Source: Amyelois transitella (taxonomy: Eukaryota > Arthropoda > Insecta > Lepidoptera > Pyralidae). From it: a DNA stretch of 64,000 nucleotides. The position numbers and the translations under genes are program-made. Location of the stretch: contig NC_083527.1 of assembly GCF_032362555.1 (NCBI RefSeq), forward strand, positions 7,564,001 to 7,628,000. The letters are read 5' to 3'. Positions within the stretch are counted from its first letter, which is position 1; each line of letters opens with the position of its first letter. A model generated the notes under the pieces. The model was not told the origin of the DNA. It saw only the letters and a list, made by a program, of their open reading frames with translations, and made no database searches. Below are positions 50,339 through 62,131 of this stretch, one piece after another.

Positions 50339-53300
50339 TTATGTGGAGCGTGGCTTCAGGTCGTCAAAGCATGGCCGAATGAAGATGTAGTTCTTCTTGG
50401 CCGGGTTGAAGTGCTCATGACCCTGGAAGCAATATATAAACCCTTTGTAGAATTCTGGTTGAAATTGCTAATTAGTTTGAATTGCCACCACTAGTACCTG
50501 AACAACACCCACCTTGGACCAGTCGTAGCCGACGGCGTACGCGAAGATCTGCCCGCTGTGGTTGAAGGCGCACTTGGTGAGCGGCTGGTCCAGCAGCTCG
50601 GAGGACTTGAGCTTGGTGCGCGCGTCCTTGTCCCAGAACGAGAACGAGCCGTCCGAGCCCACCGTGGCCAGCGTGCCGTGCACCGGGTGGAACGCTATGT
50701 CGTTCACTGCGTAGATGTCCTGGAAATGGACGTGTTCCAGGTCTAATATGATTTTTACATTGTCTAGTGTGTATGGTGAGCCTGCCTGTATCTACTCTAA
50801 GCCGACGGTCGCTGTCGGCAGTTAGCTCAAGCTCTGCGTAATCGTGTTTCCAAACGAAAGATATTGCTACAGTTGAATTGAAAAAAAAAGTTAGAAATGT
50901 GGAGAGGTGTAAATAAATGTGTTATGAGAAAAAAAGAGACAGGCAATTCAGGTAGTTATGTAAGTACTACTCTGTCAAGAAAGTAGCAGGAAAAGATCAA
51001 TAATACACAAACTGTTTGTTATTCATCCAAATTTATTTTATCACCTTCAAAATATGCTCCTTTAGAAACGATACACTTACGCCAACGAATAATCCAATCA
51101 TCAAAACATTTTTTAAACGCTGTTTCCGGAATTGAGGTCAGTTCTCGCCGCGAATTCTCTTTTATGTCTTCTACCGATTGAAAACGGGTGCCACGAAGTG
51201 GTAATTTGAGTTTAGGAAAAAGAAAAAAGTCGGCTGGAGCCATATCTGGTGAATATGGTGGTTGCTCGATGGTATTTGTTGAGTGTTTGGTTAAAAATTC
51301 GTTCACAATGATGGCCTTGTGCGAAGGTGCATTATCATGGTGCAAAATCCAAGAATTTTCTTTCCACAAATCTGGCCTTTTTCGTCGGATTTGCTCTCTT
51401 AAACGCCGCATAACACTCAAATAATATTCCTTATTTACCGTTTGACCTTCCGGCAAGAATTCCGAGTGCACAACACCGCGATAGTCAAAGAAAACAGTCA
51501 ACATGACTTTGACTTTTGAACGACTTTGGCGTGGTTTTTTCGGTTTCGGTTCAGTTGGAAGGCGCCACTCCGAAGCTTGTTGACTAGTTTGCATCTCAAA
51601 CTCGTAAACCCACGTCTCGTCACCAGTAACAATGCGTTTCATGAATGTTGGGTCGGAATTGACTCGTTCTAGCATGTCCTCAGCGACTCTCATGCGATTG
51701 AGTTTTTGAAAAAAATTCAGGTCTTTTGGGACTAGCCGAGCGGCAACATGTTTCATACCCAAATTATTAGTTAAAATGGTACGGATCGACTCGTGAGATA
51801 CAGAAAGTTCGGTGGCTATCTCTCTCAAAGTTGAATGAGGATTTTCAGTCACTATTTCCTTCACTTTTGCGATGTTAACTTCAGTTGCAGACGTTGATGG
51901 CCTACCAGAGCGAGGCAAATCTTCCATCACATCTCGACCGCTTTTGAACGCTTTGTACCACTCATAAGCACGAGTTTTTGATAAAGTCGATTCACCGTAA
52001 GCCTTCTGTAACATTTTCAGTGACTCCGAACACGATATTCCATTGGCAATGCAAAATTTAAGACAAACTCTTTGTTCGATGTTTTTATCCATTATGAAAT
52101 TAGCAATACACACTAGATATGATATAACTAAAAATAGCACTGTATTTAATGTAAACAACAGATGCAACTCAAACTCCGCGCCAAAATGGAAAGCAGTTGT
52201 GCCAATCTAACAACAACAAAAAAAACAAAAATTTGAATTTGGAACCATAAATAAATAATCCATTCCCGATACTTTTCTGACTGAATGTATGTCAGGAAAT
52301 TACCTGGTACCCGCTGGTGGTGCCCTGCGAGCGATGGCACTTGAAGGTGAAGTTGTCCTTGGGGTTGATGGGGTTCACGTACTGGATCGCCACGCGGCCC
52401 TCCACCGAGCCCAGCGCGAACCCCGTCGGCTGCTTAGTCTGTAAACAAAACAATAAAACATTTAAAAAACATTTACAAAAAACTGGAAAAATATCGAGTT
52501 TCATTCTAAATACCGTGTCGTGTGGTTCCTGGCACCAAAACAAAAAAGAATAGGACCACTCCATTTCTTTCCCATGGATGACGTAAGACTAAAGGATATG
52601 CTTATGAACTTGCGATTTTTTTTTTGACGATGGGCCTGTCACTATTTGAATCCCAATTCTATCATTAAGCCAAACAGGCCTTTTAGTCTTTTCAAGACTG
52701 TTGGCTATGTCTACCCCGCAAGGGTTATATACGTGATTAAATTTATGTATGTTTTTTAAATATACAGCCAGAATAAAGGCTATAATGATTACTGTCATCA
52801 AACATCTATCAGTCTTCCAATTAAAACATACATATTTAGTCACGTCTATAACCCCTGCGGGGCAGACAAAGCAAACAGTTTTCTAATAACTAAAAGACTA
52901 TGTTCAGCTGTCTTCCAATCAGTCAGAACTAAATAGCATTTCTTTATAATAAAGTCAAACATTTGGTTACAGTCGCCACCTGGCAGTTGTTGCCAAAACC
53001 AGCCATCGGCTGTAGAAAACTGACTTTTAAGAACAAAAAAACTTTTCTTTGAATTATATCAATTTGCAATAGTAATGCTTAAATCGGAAATGATGGTGTA
53101 GTTGTGCAGACTGCGTCACCTTCTTGTCCTTGAAGATGGCGATGCAGCGGTGCTGGTGCTTGAGCGGCGCCTCCACGCGCTTGAACTCGGCCGGCTTGCC
53201 CTCCAGCGTGTACAGGCAGATGCCGCGGTCCGCCGTGCCCACCACCGCCATCGGGTAGTCCTGCCCGCCACAATACAATACTATCACTTCATTGCACCAC

Positions 53301-55350
53301 AACAAATCATAACAGCAGCTAAAGGCGAACGGCGCTAGTAGCAACGGTTGAATATTCAATTGCTTTAATGTTCAGAGTCTATTCATGAAGCTTGAAAATA
53401 CATTATGTTCTTTCTTTCTTACGCTTTGGTTATCCCAAAAGATAGGAAGAGATGATTTAAATATTTACCTTATCAATGTTCTCGAATAAATGGGGGTAAG
53501 ATCCAGTTTGAATTGTCAGATTTATGGAACAATAAAACGCTCAAATCTCAGATACTGCCAATATATAGTGACAAAACGAGCTCGAAAATGACTGTAAAAT
53601 ATGTACTCACGACGTCGGCACAGTAGCAGCGTTCTGATAAATTCATCGTCATCATGGGGACATTGCTGCGGGTGTCCCAGAACTGAAATCATTATGAAAC
53701 TTTGGTCATAAAAATGTACACTTACCTATATTATTTTAATTGTAATTATGCAAGCTCCATCTCTTTCTCTCATCTCTGTTTTTCCAGTTCCCTTCACCTC
53801 TATGCTTTGGAGTCTGAACTCTGGCTTCCAACAAATTTCGTCAGCTACTTATTAGGAATTATTGAAAAAAAAAACCATTAATTATGTTGAATCTGAATAA
53901 AGCAACAAGGACCTTGAGTGTTTTGTCCCAGGAAGCAGTCATGAGGCAGGTGTAGTTGGGCGCCTTGATCCAGTGGCACGTCTTCACGGGCGCTTCGTGA
54001 GCTGCTACCTGTAAGGAAATTATATTTGCAGGTTACACTCCTCAAAATATTTTGTGGAAAAATAAATAATGCCAACTTGGAAATTATAAAATGAAATGTG
54101 AATGTGTGCGAAGTGTGTGTAAAATGAAAAAAACATGAATTACATTATTGAATATATCGATGGTTTATTTTAAAAAAGGTTATGGATTGAATTAATGTAA
54201 AAAGAATAGATTCAATCGATATTCAGGTGATTTTCCTCGTGGTTCTCTACCTGCATAGTCTGGTTGGCAGCCAGATCCCAGCACTTCACACTCTTGTCTG
54301 TGGACGCCATAAACACTTTTGTGCCGTCCTGTAACAAAGTTTTATATAGTGCTTGTGTTGCCCGCGACTTCGTCCGCGTAAATTTCGAATATTTACGCGT
54401 AAACTTATTTGCGGGCAATCTCATGCCTTGAGTTCATTCAAATGACGATAACTTTTTTTTAGTAAACCGATTTTGATGAAATAAACTTTATATGTTTTTT
54501 TGAAATTATTAAATCAGTTCAGTACTTTCAGAGATAAGCGTGATCATACATACAGACAGACAAAAAATTATAAGTGTGTCCCTCTATCCATTTCAGTCAA
54601 AAATATTAATGTACAGACAAAATATTTTTACTGTTTTATTATATGTATAGATATAGATTGCAGAAAAATTATCTACAAAAATAGTCGTAATTGTAGACTA
54701 TGTACATACATTAATATCATAATTATGATAAAATTGACTTACATCATGCCAGGCGACGTCCAGGATGGGTCCGTCCATGCTCTGTGCCGCCTTGGGAACG
54801 GTCTTGCCTGACTGCTCTACTTCCCAACATCGCGCCTGCATCAGACAATTGTAGCATTTATGCTGAGTTGGAAATATTAGTACCCTACTTTTCAGAACTG
54901 AATAATAAATTAACATAAAAGTATAATTTCATAAAATAGATTGCTGTTCTAGTATTCATATTGTTTTGCCTGACAAGACCCAAACATATAATTTTTCAAC
55001 ATCATTTGATATTTTGTCACCATGTTAACTTTATGAAATACAATAAATTATTGAGCACAGAGTTAAATATTTTCTGATCTGTTTTATTTTTTTAATTTAT
55101 TTATATTAGATTATTCTAATTTAATTATAGTTTACACCCATGCTGATAAAAGTCATCATTCTCCCTCTTTCCTTTAAACTATGTGGATAAATATAATGAT
55201 TACTCGGCAATCCCAGCTGCCGGCGATGAGGAACGTCTGCGGCACGGACGCCGGCGAGAACTCCAGCGCGGACACCGTGTCGTCCGGCGGAGACACCACC
55301 TCCAGGTCGTTGTTGGGATTGTTGGATGTGTTCGACATCTGGTTGAACAT
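50339..55350 (-). CDS. Rae1: mRNA export factor Rae1 (WD-repeat protein)
   Basis: Nine exons: 55204-55350, 54743-54835, 54251-54328, 53913-54008, 53611-53682, 53120-53260, 52304-52438, 50513-50719 and 50339-50422. Together they encode 350 residues (human RAE1 368), every junction in phase 0. Rae1 is a seven-bladed WD40 propeller that binds the Nup98 GLEBS motif at the nuclear pore in mRNA export and also acts in spindle assembly. Diagnostic stretches are [115 protein letters not shown] and [20 protein letters not shown]. Donor GTCCTT of exon 4 is weak. Intron 7 holds a mariner in the same orientation. Confidence 0.96.
50970..52209 (-). mobile_element. mariner transposon in Rae1 intron 7
   Basis: About 1.24 kb around an uninterrupted transposase frame, flanked by TA at both proposed ends (tactctgtcaagaaagtagc on the left and the reverse complement of gttgtgccaatcta on the right). 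The terminal repeats match only weakly, so the exact ends are uncertain. It fills most of the 1584-base intron (50720-52303) and lies in the sense direction of Rae1. Confidence 0.8.
51019..52092 (-). CDS. mariner transposase (D,D34D), intact
   Basis: 357 residues from the ATG at 52092, which I prefer to the upstream in-frame ATG at 52167 because the family starts at this point ([14 protein letters not shown]). N-terminal helix-turn-helix regions include [20 protein letters not shown] with the linker SGRPSTS. The catalytic triad is visible: [21 protein letters not shown] and [11 protein letters not shown], with 34 residues between the second and third Asp, as in mariner. The GRPSTS linker and the WVPHEL-like region (here [10 protein letters not shown]) also fit. 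No stops or shifts are present, so it may encode an active enzyme. Confidence 0.95.
   Translation of the reverse strand: MDKNIEQRVCLKFCIANGISCSESLKMLQKAYGESTLSKTRAYEWYKAFKSGRDVMEDLPRSGRPSTSATEVNIAKVKEIVTENPHSTLREIATELSVSHESIRTILTNNLGMKHVAARLVPKDLNFFQKLNRMRVAEDMLERVNSDPTFMKRIVTGDETWVYEFEMQTSQQASEWRLPTEPKPKKPRQSRSKVKVMLTVFFDYRGVVHSEFLPEGQTVNKEYYLSVMRRLREQIRRKRPDLWKENSWILHHDNAPSHKAIIVNEFLTKHSTNTIEQPPYSPDMAPADFFLFPKLKLPLRGTRFQSVEDIKENSRRELTSIPETAFKKCFDDWIIRWRKCIVSKGAYFEGDKINLDE
52516..52750 (+). repeat. Dispersed repeat family A, diverged copy in a Rae1 intron
   Basis: Contains tcgtgtggttcctggcacca, aagaataggaccactcc, tcccatggatgacgtaa, a shortened core and taccccgcaagggttatata. A reversed fragment of the same family follows at about 52830-52915 (cacgtctataacccctgcgg). 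Confidence 0.7.
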
Positions 55351-55914
55351 CTTGATCGCAAATACCCACTAAATGTTTAAAACTTTACACGAAAACGAAT
55401 CACAAAAGTATAAACAATGAATGTTCTGCGAGTAAGAGTTAGATAATAATGAATTAAGAACCACTTTATATAAAATTATAATATCACATGCGATAACTTC
55501 TTTTTCTCTACGTACATTTAATTTAATATATTTTTGTTATGCTGTTCAGTTCAAAGAGGTTAGGTTAAACGACTATTACAACCCAAACAAAACAAAATGT
55601 GTAGAATTTCTGAATAAAAGAATGAACGATGAACGAAATATTGACATTTTGCAGGTGGTTTGCATTGTCATTACAGTGAGTTGTCATTGTCATGTAAAAA
55701 ATGACAATTAAATTTGATTACATATACCTACCAAAAGTAAAAATAATATTGAAAAAGGTAGGTATATAGGTTATCTACATAGGTATATTTATTTTTTTCT
55801 TCATTGGTAGGTACCTTTTCTAATCATTCGTTTTGCAAAATTGTTGTGATATTTTTCACTTGAAAACACGAGAATAAGCGAGACTCAACATAGATTGGTG
55901 AATCAAAACGCAAC
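55351..55914. promoter_or_regulatory. Bidirectional promoter region between Rae1 and SOSS-B
   Basis: 564 bases separate the divergent start codons. The region is AT-rich, with no repeat that I recognise, and must contain both 5' UTRs and promoters. The SOSS-B side has gattggtgaatcaaaacgca before aacATGAG, a reasonable start context (A at -3). Confidence 0.6.
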
Positions 55915-56478
55915 ATGAGTGCTGTGGATCATGTTCAGATCAAGGAGTTGAAGCCAGGAATGAAGAACATCAACGCGGTGTTCATAGTCCTGGAAGTAGG
56001 GCCACCGACGCTGACGAAGGAGGCACGGGAAGTCCGTACGTTGCGGGTGGCGGACGCTTCCGCCTGCGTGAACTTGTCTGTGTGGGACGAGCCGGGGGCG
56101 CTGCTATTGCCCGGAGACATCGTACGGCTCACCCGTGGCTACGCTTCTCTGTGGCGAAACGCGCTTACCCTCTACTCTGGCAAATCCGGCGACATACAGA
56201 AGGTGGGGGAGTTCTGCATGCTGTTCAACGAGCAGGTCAACATGAGCGAGCCGCAGCCGACGCCGCCCCCCGCCCCGCTCAACTCCGCCCCCTCCGACCG
56301 CTCCAACGGCGCCCATAACGCCTCCCGAGGCCACCAGGCTGCCTCGCAGCAGCCATTGTCTACTCCACAGCATACCCCCAAAACAGATCGCTTTGGGTCA
56401 AATTCACAAGATAACAAACACCAACACAAGACTTATGTGAGGGGCCGAGGCCACCAGCGGGGAAACAACCGCAGATAA
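55915..56478 (+). CDS. NABP2: SOSS complex subunit B (single-stranded DNA-binding protein, hSSB1/2 homologue)
   Basis: An intronless frame of 187 residues (human homologues 204-211). It binds single-stranded DNA in the SOSS complex with INTS3 and INIP and acts in double-strand-break signalling. The OB fold covers about residues 5-110: IKELKPGMKNINAVFIVLEV, TLRVADASACVNLSVWDEPG, LLLPGDIVRLTRGYASLWRN, LTLYSGKSGDIQKVGEF and FNEQVNMSEP. The C-terminal half is a disordered Pro/Ser/Gln/His tail ending RGRGHQRGNNRR, basic as in the family. The absence of introns could be ancestral or reflect retroposition, but the head-to-head promoter with Rae1 argues for a functional gene. Confidence 0.94.
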   Translation: MSAVDHVQIKELKPGMKNINAVFIVLEVGPPTLTKEAREVRTLRVADASACVNLSVWDEPGALLLPGDIVRLTRGYASLWRNALTLYSGKSGDIQKVGEFCMLFNEQVNMSEPQPTPPPAPLNSAPSDRSNGAHNASRGHQAASQQPLSTPQHTPKTDRFGSNSQDNKHQHKTYVRGRGHQRGNNRR

Positions 56479-57008
56479 TCAATCAAGCTGTAGATAGGAC
56501 ATTCAACGAATTGAGACTGATGAGTGATTTAAGTGTAATTGAACAAAAACCAAGCTTGTAGTTTAGTTTTAGTGCTGTCATAATAAGTGCAGCTGAAGAC
56601 TGCATAATTTAAGATGACTTTGTAACTAATGATAATCTATATATAAGTAATAATGTTCTGTATATTGATGTGAATAGCAATAGTAGTAGTAATTCCTAGT
56701 ATTTAGCAGCAAACTAACATAATTTTGATAATAAGTATATGTTTATCATAAAAGCTTATTCATGAATATTCTATACCTTACAGTTGACAAGAAGAAATGG
56801 TTATATCTACAATTAGGTAGATATCAAAATATTTAGAAGGAACAATTTTCATTTCTAATTTTAGATAATTGATTATTCCATCTTTTTGAATCATATGCAT
56901 TCCAAAAATCAATTCATTTCTGTCCAGGCTTAATTAAAAACTACCAGCTTTTGAAATGTATTTATGTGGTGAAATGTATTTATGTCAATCATGACCAATT
57001 TGACTGGT

Positions 57009-57014
57009 AATAAA
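57009..57014 (+). terminator. Possible poly(A) signal of SOSS-B
   Basis: AATAAA about 530 bases after the SOSS-B stop, the first good hexamer downstream that I noticed. The implied 3' UTR is long and AT-rich. Confidence 0.4.
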
Positions 57015-57139
57015 AAACCTTAATCTAATGGTATATAAATTGTAATTATAGTTAAACCAAAGCAGTTGGCTTCAAGTTTATTTTCTTGTCACTAATGGCT
57101 GTCTACTCCGCAATAAAGACATGTAATATATATATACAT

Positions 57140-57397
57140 ACATACATACATATGGTCAAGTCTATATTCCTTGCGGGGTAGACAGAGCCAATAGTCTTGA
57201 AAAGACTGAATGGCCACGTTCAGCTATTTGGCTTAATGATAGAATTGAGATTCAAATAGTGACAGGTTGCTAGCCCATCGCCTAAAAAGAATCCCAAGTT
57301 TGTAAGCCTATTCCTTAGTCGCCTTTTACGACATCCATGGGAAAGAGATGGAGTGGTCCTATTCTTTTTTGTATTGGTGCCGGGAACCACACGGCAC
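57140..57397 (-). repeat. Dispersed repeat family A, full-length copy
   Basis: Complete copy in reverse orientation: catacatacatacatatgg tail, tccttgcggggtagacagag, agtcttgaaaagact palindrome, aatagtgacaggttgctagc, ccttagtcgccttttacgac, gagatggagtggtcctattc and the terminal cgggaaccacacggcac. Confidence 0.78.
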
Positions 57398-57540
57398 ATA
57401 TATAAGCACGGCATATATAAGGTTCAATATGGCGATGCCTGCCCGCGACCGTATCGTGATACAAAATTAGAGTTGTTCCTCTCCCCGTGCAGATTGTCAA
57501 AGTCAATCAAGGAAAAGAGTAATAAACATTCGGCTAGCAC

Positions 57541-57662
57541 CCTGGCAATATTTGAATCTCAATTCCATCAAGCCATACAGTTGAAAGGTTGAACTGAACG
57601 CGGCCCTTCGTTGGCTCTGTCTACCCCGTAAGGGATAGGGATGTGAAAACGTTTGTATGTAG
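57541..57662 (+). repeat. Dispersed repeat family A, 3' fragment
   Basis: Shows atatttgaatctcaattcca, gaactgaacgcggccc, ctctgtctaccccgtaaggg and a gtttgtatgta end. Confidence 0.65.
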
Positions 57663-60016
57663 ATCGTTAAATTCCAACATTACGCTGACGAACTTGCCGA
57701 CAAAAAAGGATAAGATAAACTCATTACATAAAAACTTACTTTGAAGCTAGCTTGATCTAAGGTGAAAGTTAAAATGGCCTTGGGTCCTGAATGAATCCGT
57801 GTGTTGTGTCTCGTTCCGTTTAGGTCTTATATAAAGTAGAGCATACTTCAAAAGTTCAAATCATGCGCAGCTTGTAGGCCGTTCCGTATTTGCACAGCGG
57901 GCGACCTTTGCCTCTCGCAGAAAGTTTCGGTATTAGGTAACCTTAATCAGTGTAACATGATAAATTACAGTTGCAACATAACATGCTAGTATCGTGTGCC
58001 TCTTCTTGCACGACTTTAAATGTGTTTACCCGAATAAAAGAGATCACGCCAGCTCGTCCGCGGATGTCGTAAGAAGTGAAGTCGTCTTAAAAGGCGACCA
58101 AAGGAATAGGCACATTCATCTTGTGCAGCTGACCGTGGTTATGGGTCAAGTTTCCCCGCTAGGATAACTGAGATCAGATGGAAGTAATGGTCGCGAATGC
58201 AATTTAATACTAATTCGTTTTGTGTAGGTATTAGCATTAACTCTTTACAATGTTTCCGTGAGAAATAGTAGGTAAGGTAGCGTACCAAATATTTCCCACC
58301 GAAACACTTATAGCTTCAATTTCGGGTTTGTACGCATTGCAGATTACTTAATCAGATGATTAATGATGTGGTAACAATAACTATCTCTATGTAAGAACTC
58401 TGTCAAAACAAGAGAAGTTACGTGTCGCCGCGGGAGACAGCAGACAATGCCGCACTGATGGTATCAGCTTGGGAGCTGCTCAGCTAACTTGGCTAGTCGT
58501 CGCGGACCCAATGGACTTAAATCTGAGGACACCGCAAACCGGCCAAATGGTGAGAGGAAAAGCCCCTGAGCTTTACAGTGGAGGATGCGACTGGGACCAC
58601 GCAAAGATGAGAGTTGCTAAACTTACTTTGGGGAGTATGCACAACATTTGAACAGTACAGTCGGCATTTAGTCTAGTTCATCTAGTTTAAAAGATTACAT
58701 ATCTGATTCTTACGTGTAAACGCTGAAAAGTACTTAGATAGGTACTTAACAGCTTCAGCCTTACACATACTTTCACATACCTCACCAGTATCGTGAGGCT
58801 GAACTACTTTGCTGTTCCATGAATGCGTGACTATCAATCTTTCAATTCATCATCATCACTGCAGACGAGGGCCGCCTGTGACAATTTTGATTATTTATCT
58901 GATTAATTTTGGTTCTGGGAACAATATTACAGTAACATTAAATCTGTTAATTTTTAACTTTTTTTCTTTTAGTGATATCTCTAAAACGAAAGCTTTTAAA
59001 AATAACAGATTGTAATAATGCCTCTTTTTCCTGTTGTTTTCGCGACATAAATTCACCGAATTATTGAAGAAACTTAATGAAATGCTATTGTTAAAGCAAC
59101 AATTTTTACAATTACTGTCGTGTCATGGCACTTGCACATATGCGCATGGATTAACAATATGGTTATATAACTAATTGTGTATACCTAAGTACATGACTAA
59201 AAATACAATGGGCGAGCTTTGAAGCTGTGACATTAATAACTAAAGAGACATCAACGTGTCGCCATGACCTTATACTGTATACCCGGGGGCATAAGTAATG
59301 TGTTATTCCATCAAAACCGGTTTGATAATGAAGACCATTGGAATCCTCTGTGGAAATGGTCGAATCATTATTCAAAATTAACTACGATTTTTTGAATACA
59401 CTACAATGCACGTGAATGATTAACTTTCGCCACGTCTATGATAATATCGATTCTGGACAAGCAAATTGTTCTGAATGTATCAATTAAGTACATTCGATAA
59501 TAATTTAAAATCTAAGAATAAGAAGAAACCTTTGGGCCGCATAACGGTGATAGTTAAAATATATCTATTTATAAAGACGTTATGCAAATATGTCCGTAAG
59601 TATTAGTTCTCCTTATTTAGCAAGTCGACACACCTACTAAGTAACATAATAATAACATAATAAGTTTATAAGTGGGTAAATAATCAATGTAATTTTACTG
59701 TAGATTGATGAGTCGGCGCGTGTGATCGCTTACGCAACTGCGCGAGAGTTACCGCACTGGCAGCGCGCTACACCATGAGGCGGCGTGTGACGTGACCCAT
59801 GGCAACCGGACACTAAAAGAAAATATTTTGATAGGTAGATAGGTACTTTGTTTTCAGAATAATTAACGATGGCGCTTGTATACTCGCCAATGTGGGACTC
59901 ACGAGACTACATTACTTTCATCCCACCTCTTACACTACAACTACTTACACGCTTTTGTACTTTCAATACTCTTCAAAATAGCTCGTTAGGTACTCCTGAC
60001 GGTCTAGTCTGTTTCT

Positions 60017-60315
60017 ATGCCTAAATTTCATACAAATCAGACAGTAGTTTTAGACGTTCTTCTTCCTTCTGGCGTTAATTCAGTAGTTGTTAAGTTTATT
60101 CATAAAAATAAAAATAAATACTCCATAAGCTTTTTTCTTGATAATAGCATGGTAGTTAAGATGGATACATATGAAGTAATATCGGAATCTGGTAGCTATC
60201 GTAGTGCGATACTGCATCAGGCTGCGACAAGGTCGCGGGCAAGGAGTTCCACTTCAACATCCCGTGGAAGTACCTCAACACCGCCATAAACAAGTTGATG
60301 GCTAAACATCAGTGA
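60017..60315 (+). other. Coding-like fragment, unknown
   Basis: A 90-codon frame at 60017-60289 (MPKFHTNQTVVLDVLLPSGV and onward) is AT-rich in its first two thirds. Then, in a different frame and with a sharp rise in GC, 60213-60314 reads DTASGCDKVAGKEFHFNIPW and KYLNTAINKLMAKHQ, then TGA. The second part follows a possible acceptor (tatcgtag) and looks like the last exon of a protein gene. I recognise neither part. It may be a captured or relic exon. Confidence 0.3.
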
Positions 60316-61881
60316 CTTCGCTTCAATAATTATACGAAAGGTGTGTCCGTTTTGATGCGAACAATACGTGGGTATACTATATCTACTCTTACGATACGAC
60401 CTTTTGGACTTTTATCCGACTGTGAAGGAAGGGTTATTTTCTTAATTAATAAATTTTTATACCACTTGTGTTATAAGTAAAGATCGGAATAGGTAGATTG
60501 AATTGGGGTCAATGAACTGAAACGTATATATTAATATGGACATGCCTCCGTCTGGGATTTGTAAATTATTAAGATTTTTTCCGGAACTTTTACAAGTGGG
60601 ATGAAGAATATATTAGTGGTAGCTGTTTTCCCCCGACTTCGTTCCCCCCGACAATGTAGTTTACTGTAAGTGTAAGTACTGAAATGGAATCCCGGAAAAG
60701 GGGCTTATCCATGTTATGCTTTCTATGGTAATTCATGATGCAAGTACATAAAAGTAATCTACCTATTCCGATCTCTGGTTATAAGAGACTAGCTGTGCCC
60801 GCGACTTCGTCCGCGTGGAATAGTTATTGTGGACATCATATTTATTTTTGCAAAAATCCTCCTCGGCTTTATCAATTATAGCTGCTAATTGTTATGCGAC
60901 TATTGGCGATGACTTGGCCCACATCATTACCCGCGACGGAACGGAGACCATATATAGTGAGATGAGAGGCCTTTGCCCAGTAGTGGGATCTTACAGGCTG
61001 ATAAGTACTTTACTTTAAAATAGTAATATCTTCTAAGATGTTCATTGAAATTAAGTGATATCAAAGACAGTTGTGTTTACAATTAAATACTCATAGTCAA
61101 CAACAATCTTCAAAGATAGACATAATCAGTTTAAAAGTAGGTAAGAGGTAAAAACAGACATACATACAAAGGAAAAAATAATCTTCAAAAATTAACATAA
61201 AAGTAGTTATTGTAAGTAACCCTTAAGAGATAGATATATGCTCTCGCGGACTTTTTTGTGGCAAAAAATGAGTACTTCACATATTTAGTACATTGTTTTA
61301 CTATCTTTGTTGGTTTGCGCAGCGTTCGCGTGGAAAGCTCGCAGATGGCCGACTCATTCAACTTTCACCTGCATTGTTGACGTTTCCCGTAGGAAATCCG
61401 GGATAAAATGTAGCCTATAGCCTTCCTCGATAAATAGACTATCTAACAGTGAAAGAATTATTCAAATCGGTTCAGTTATAGTATAGTAGTTTAATAGTAT
61501 AAGTATATAGTATTAGTATAGATGGGCGGTGCATATTATTAGATTAATTAATATTTTTTTAGTATACATATAAAGCATTTTCCTTTATTTTATTATTTTC
61601 TTTTTTTTGGGTTAACTGGAAGGTATGTGTGTACAGTATGCTTCGATGTGTGTACAGTAAAGTTTAGTTTTAGTTCTGTAGAAAGAATCTGACTTCCCGA
61701 ACGTACGATGGTGGTCAATAGGCGCTCCCGCAACTAACGCTACGGAATAATGATTGCGCGCATTTAACTTAGTACCTACTTAGTAGGTATAAAAAAAAAC
61801 TACTATGGCTACTTTGTAGGTATATGTATTATTTTATCCCTTATCTAAATGATGATATGTATATATAGCAATCAGTATCTT

Positions 61882-62131
61882 GTGCCGTGTGGTTCCCGGG
61901 ACCACTACAAAAAAGAATAGGACCACTCCATCTTTCCCATGGTTGTCGTAAAAGGCGACTAAGGGATAGGCTTACAAACTTGGGATTCTTTTTTAGGCGA
62001 TGAGCTAGCAACCTGTCACTATTTGAATCTTAATTCTATCATTAAGCCAAATAGCTGAACGTGGCCATACAGTCTTTTCAAGACTGTTGGCTCGGATGTA
62101 GACGTGACCATATTATGTCTGTATGTATGTA
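61882..62131 (+). repeat. Dispersed repeat family A, full-length copy
   Basis: From tgtgccgtgtggttcccggg to tagacgtgaccatattatg with a tgtatgtatgtag tail. It carries all family landmarks, lacking only part of the taccccgcaaggg block. Confidence 0.78.

Noticed and set aside
52093..52167. N-terminal extension of the mariner transposase (hydrophobic 25 residues)
   Set aside because: Mariner transposases start at the [12 protein letters not shown] position. The extension reads as AT-rich 5' UTR.
58469..58651. A 60-codon frame (MGAAQLTWLVVADPMDLNLR and onward) as a gene
   Set aside because: It looks repeat-derived and is flanked by repeat fragments; there are no splice or UTR signals.
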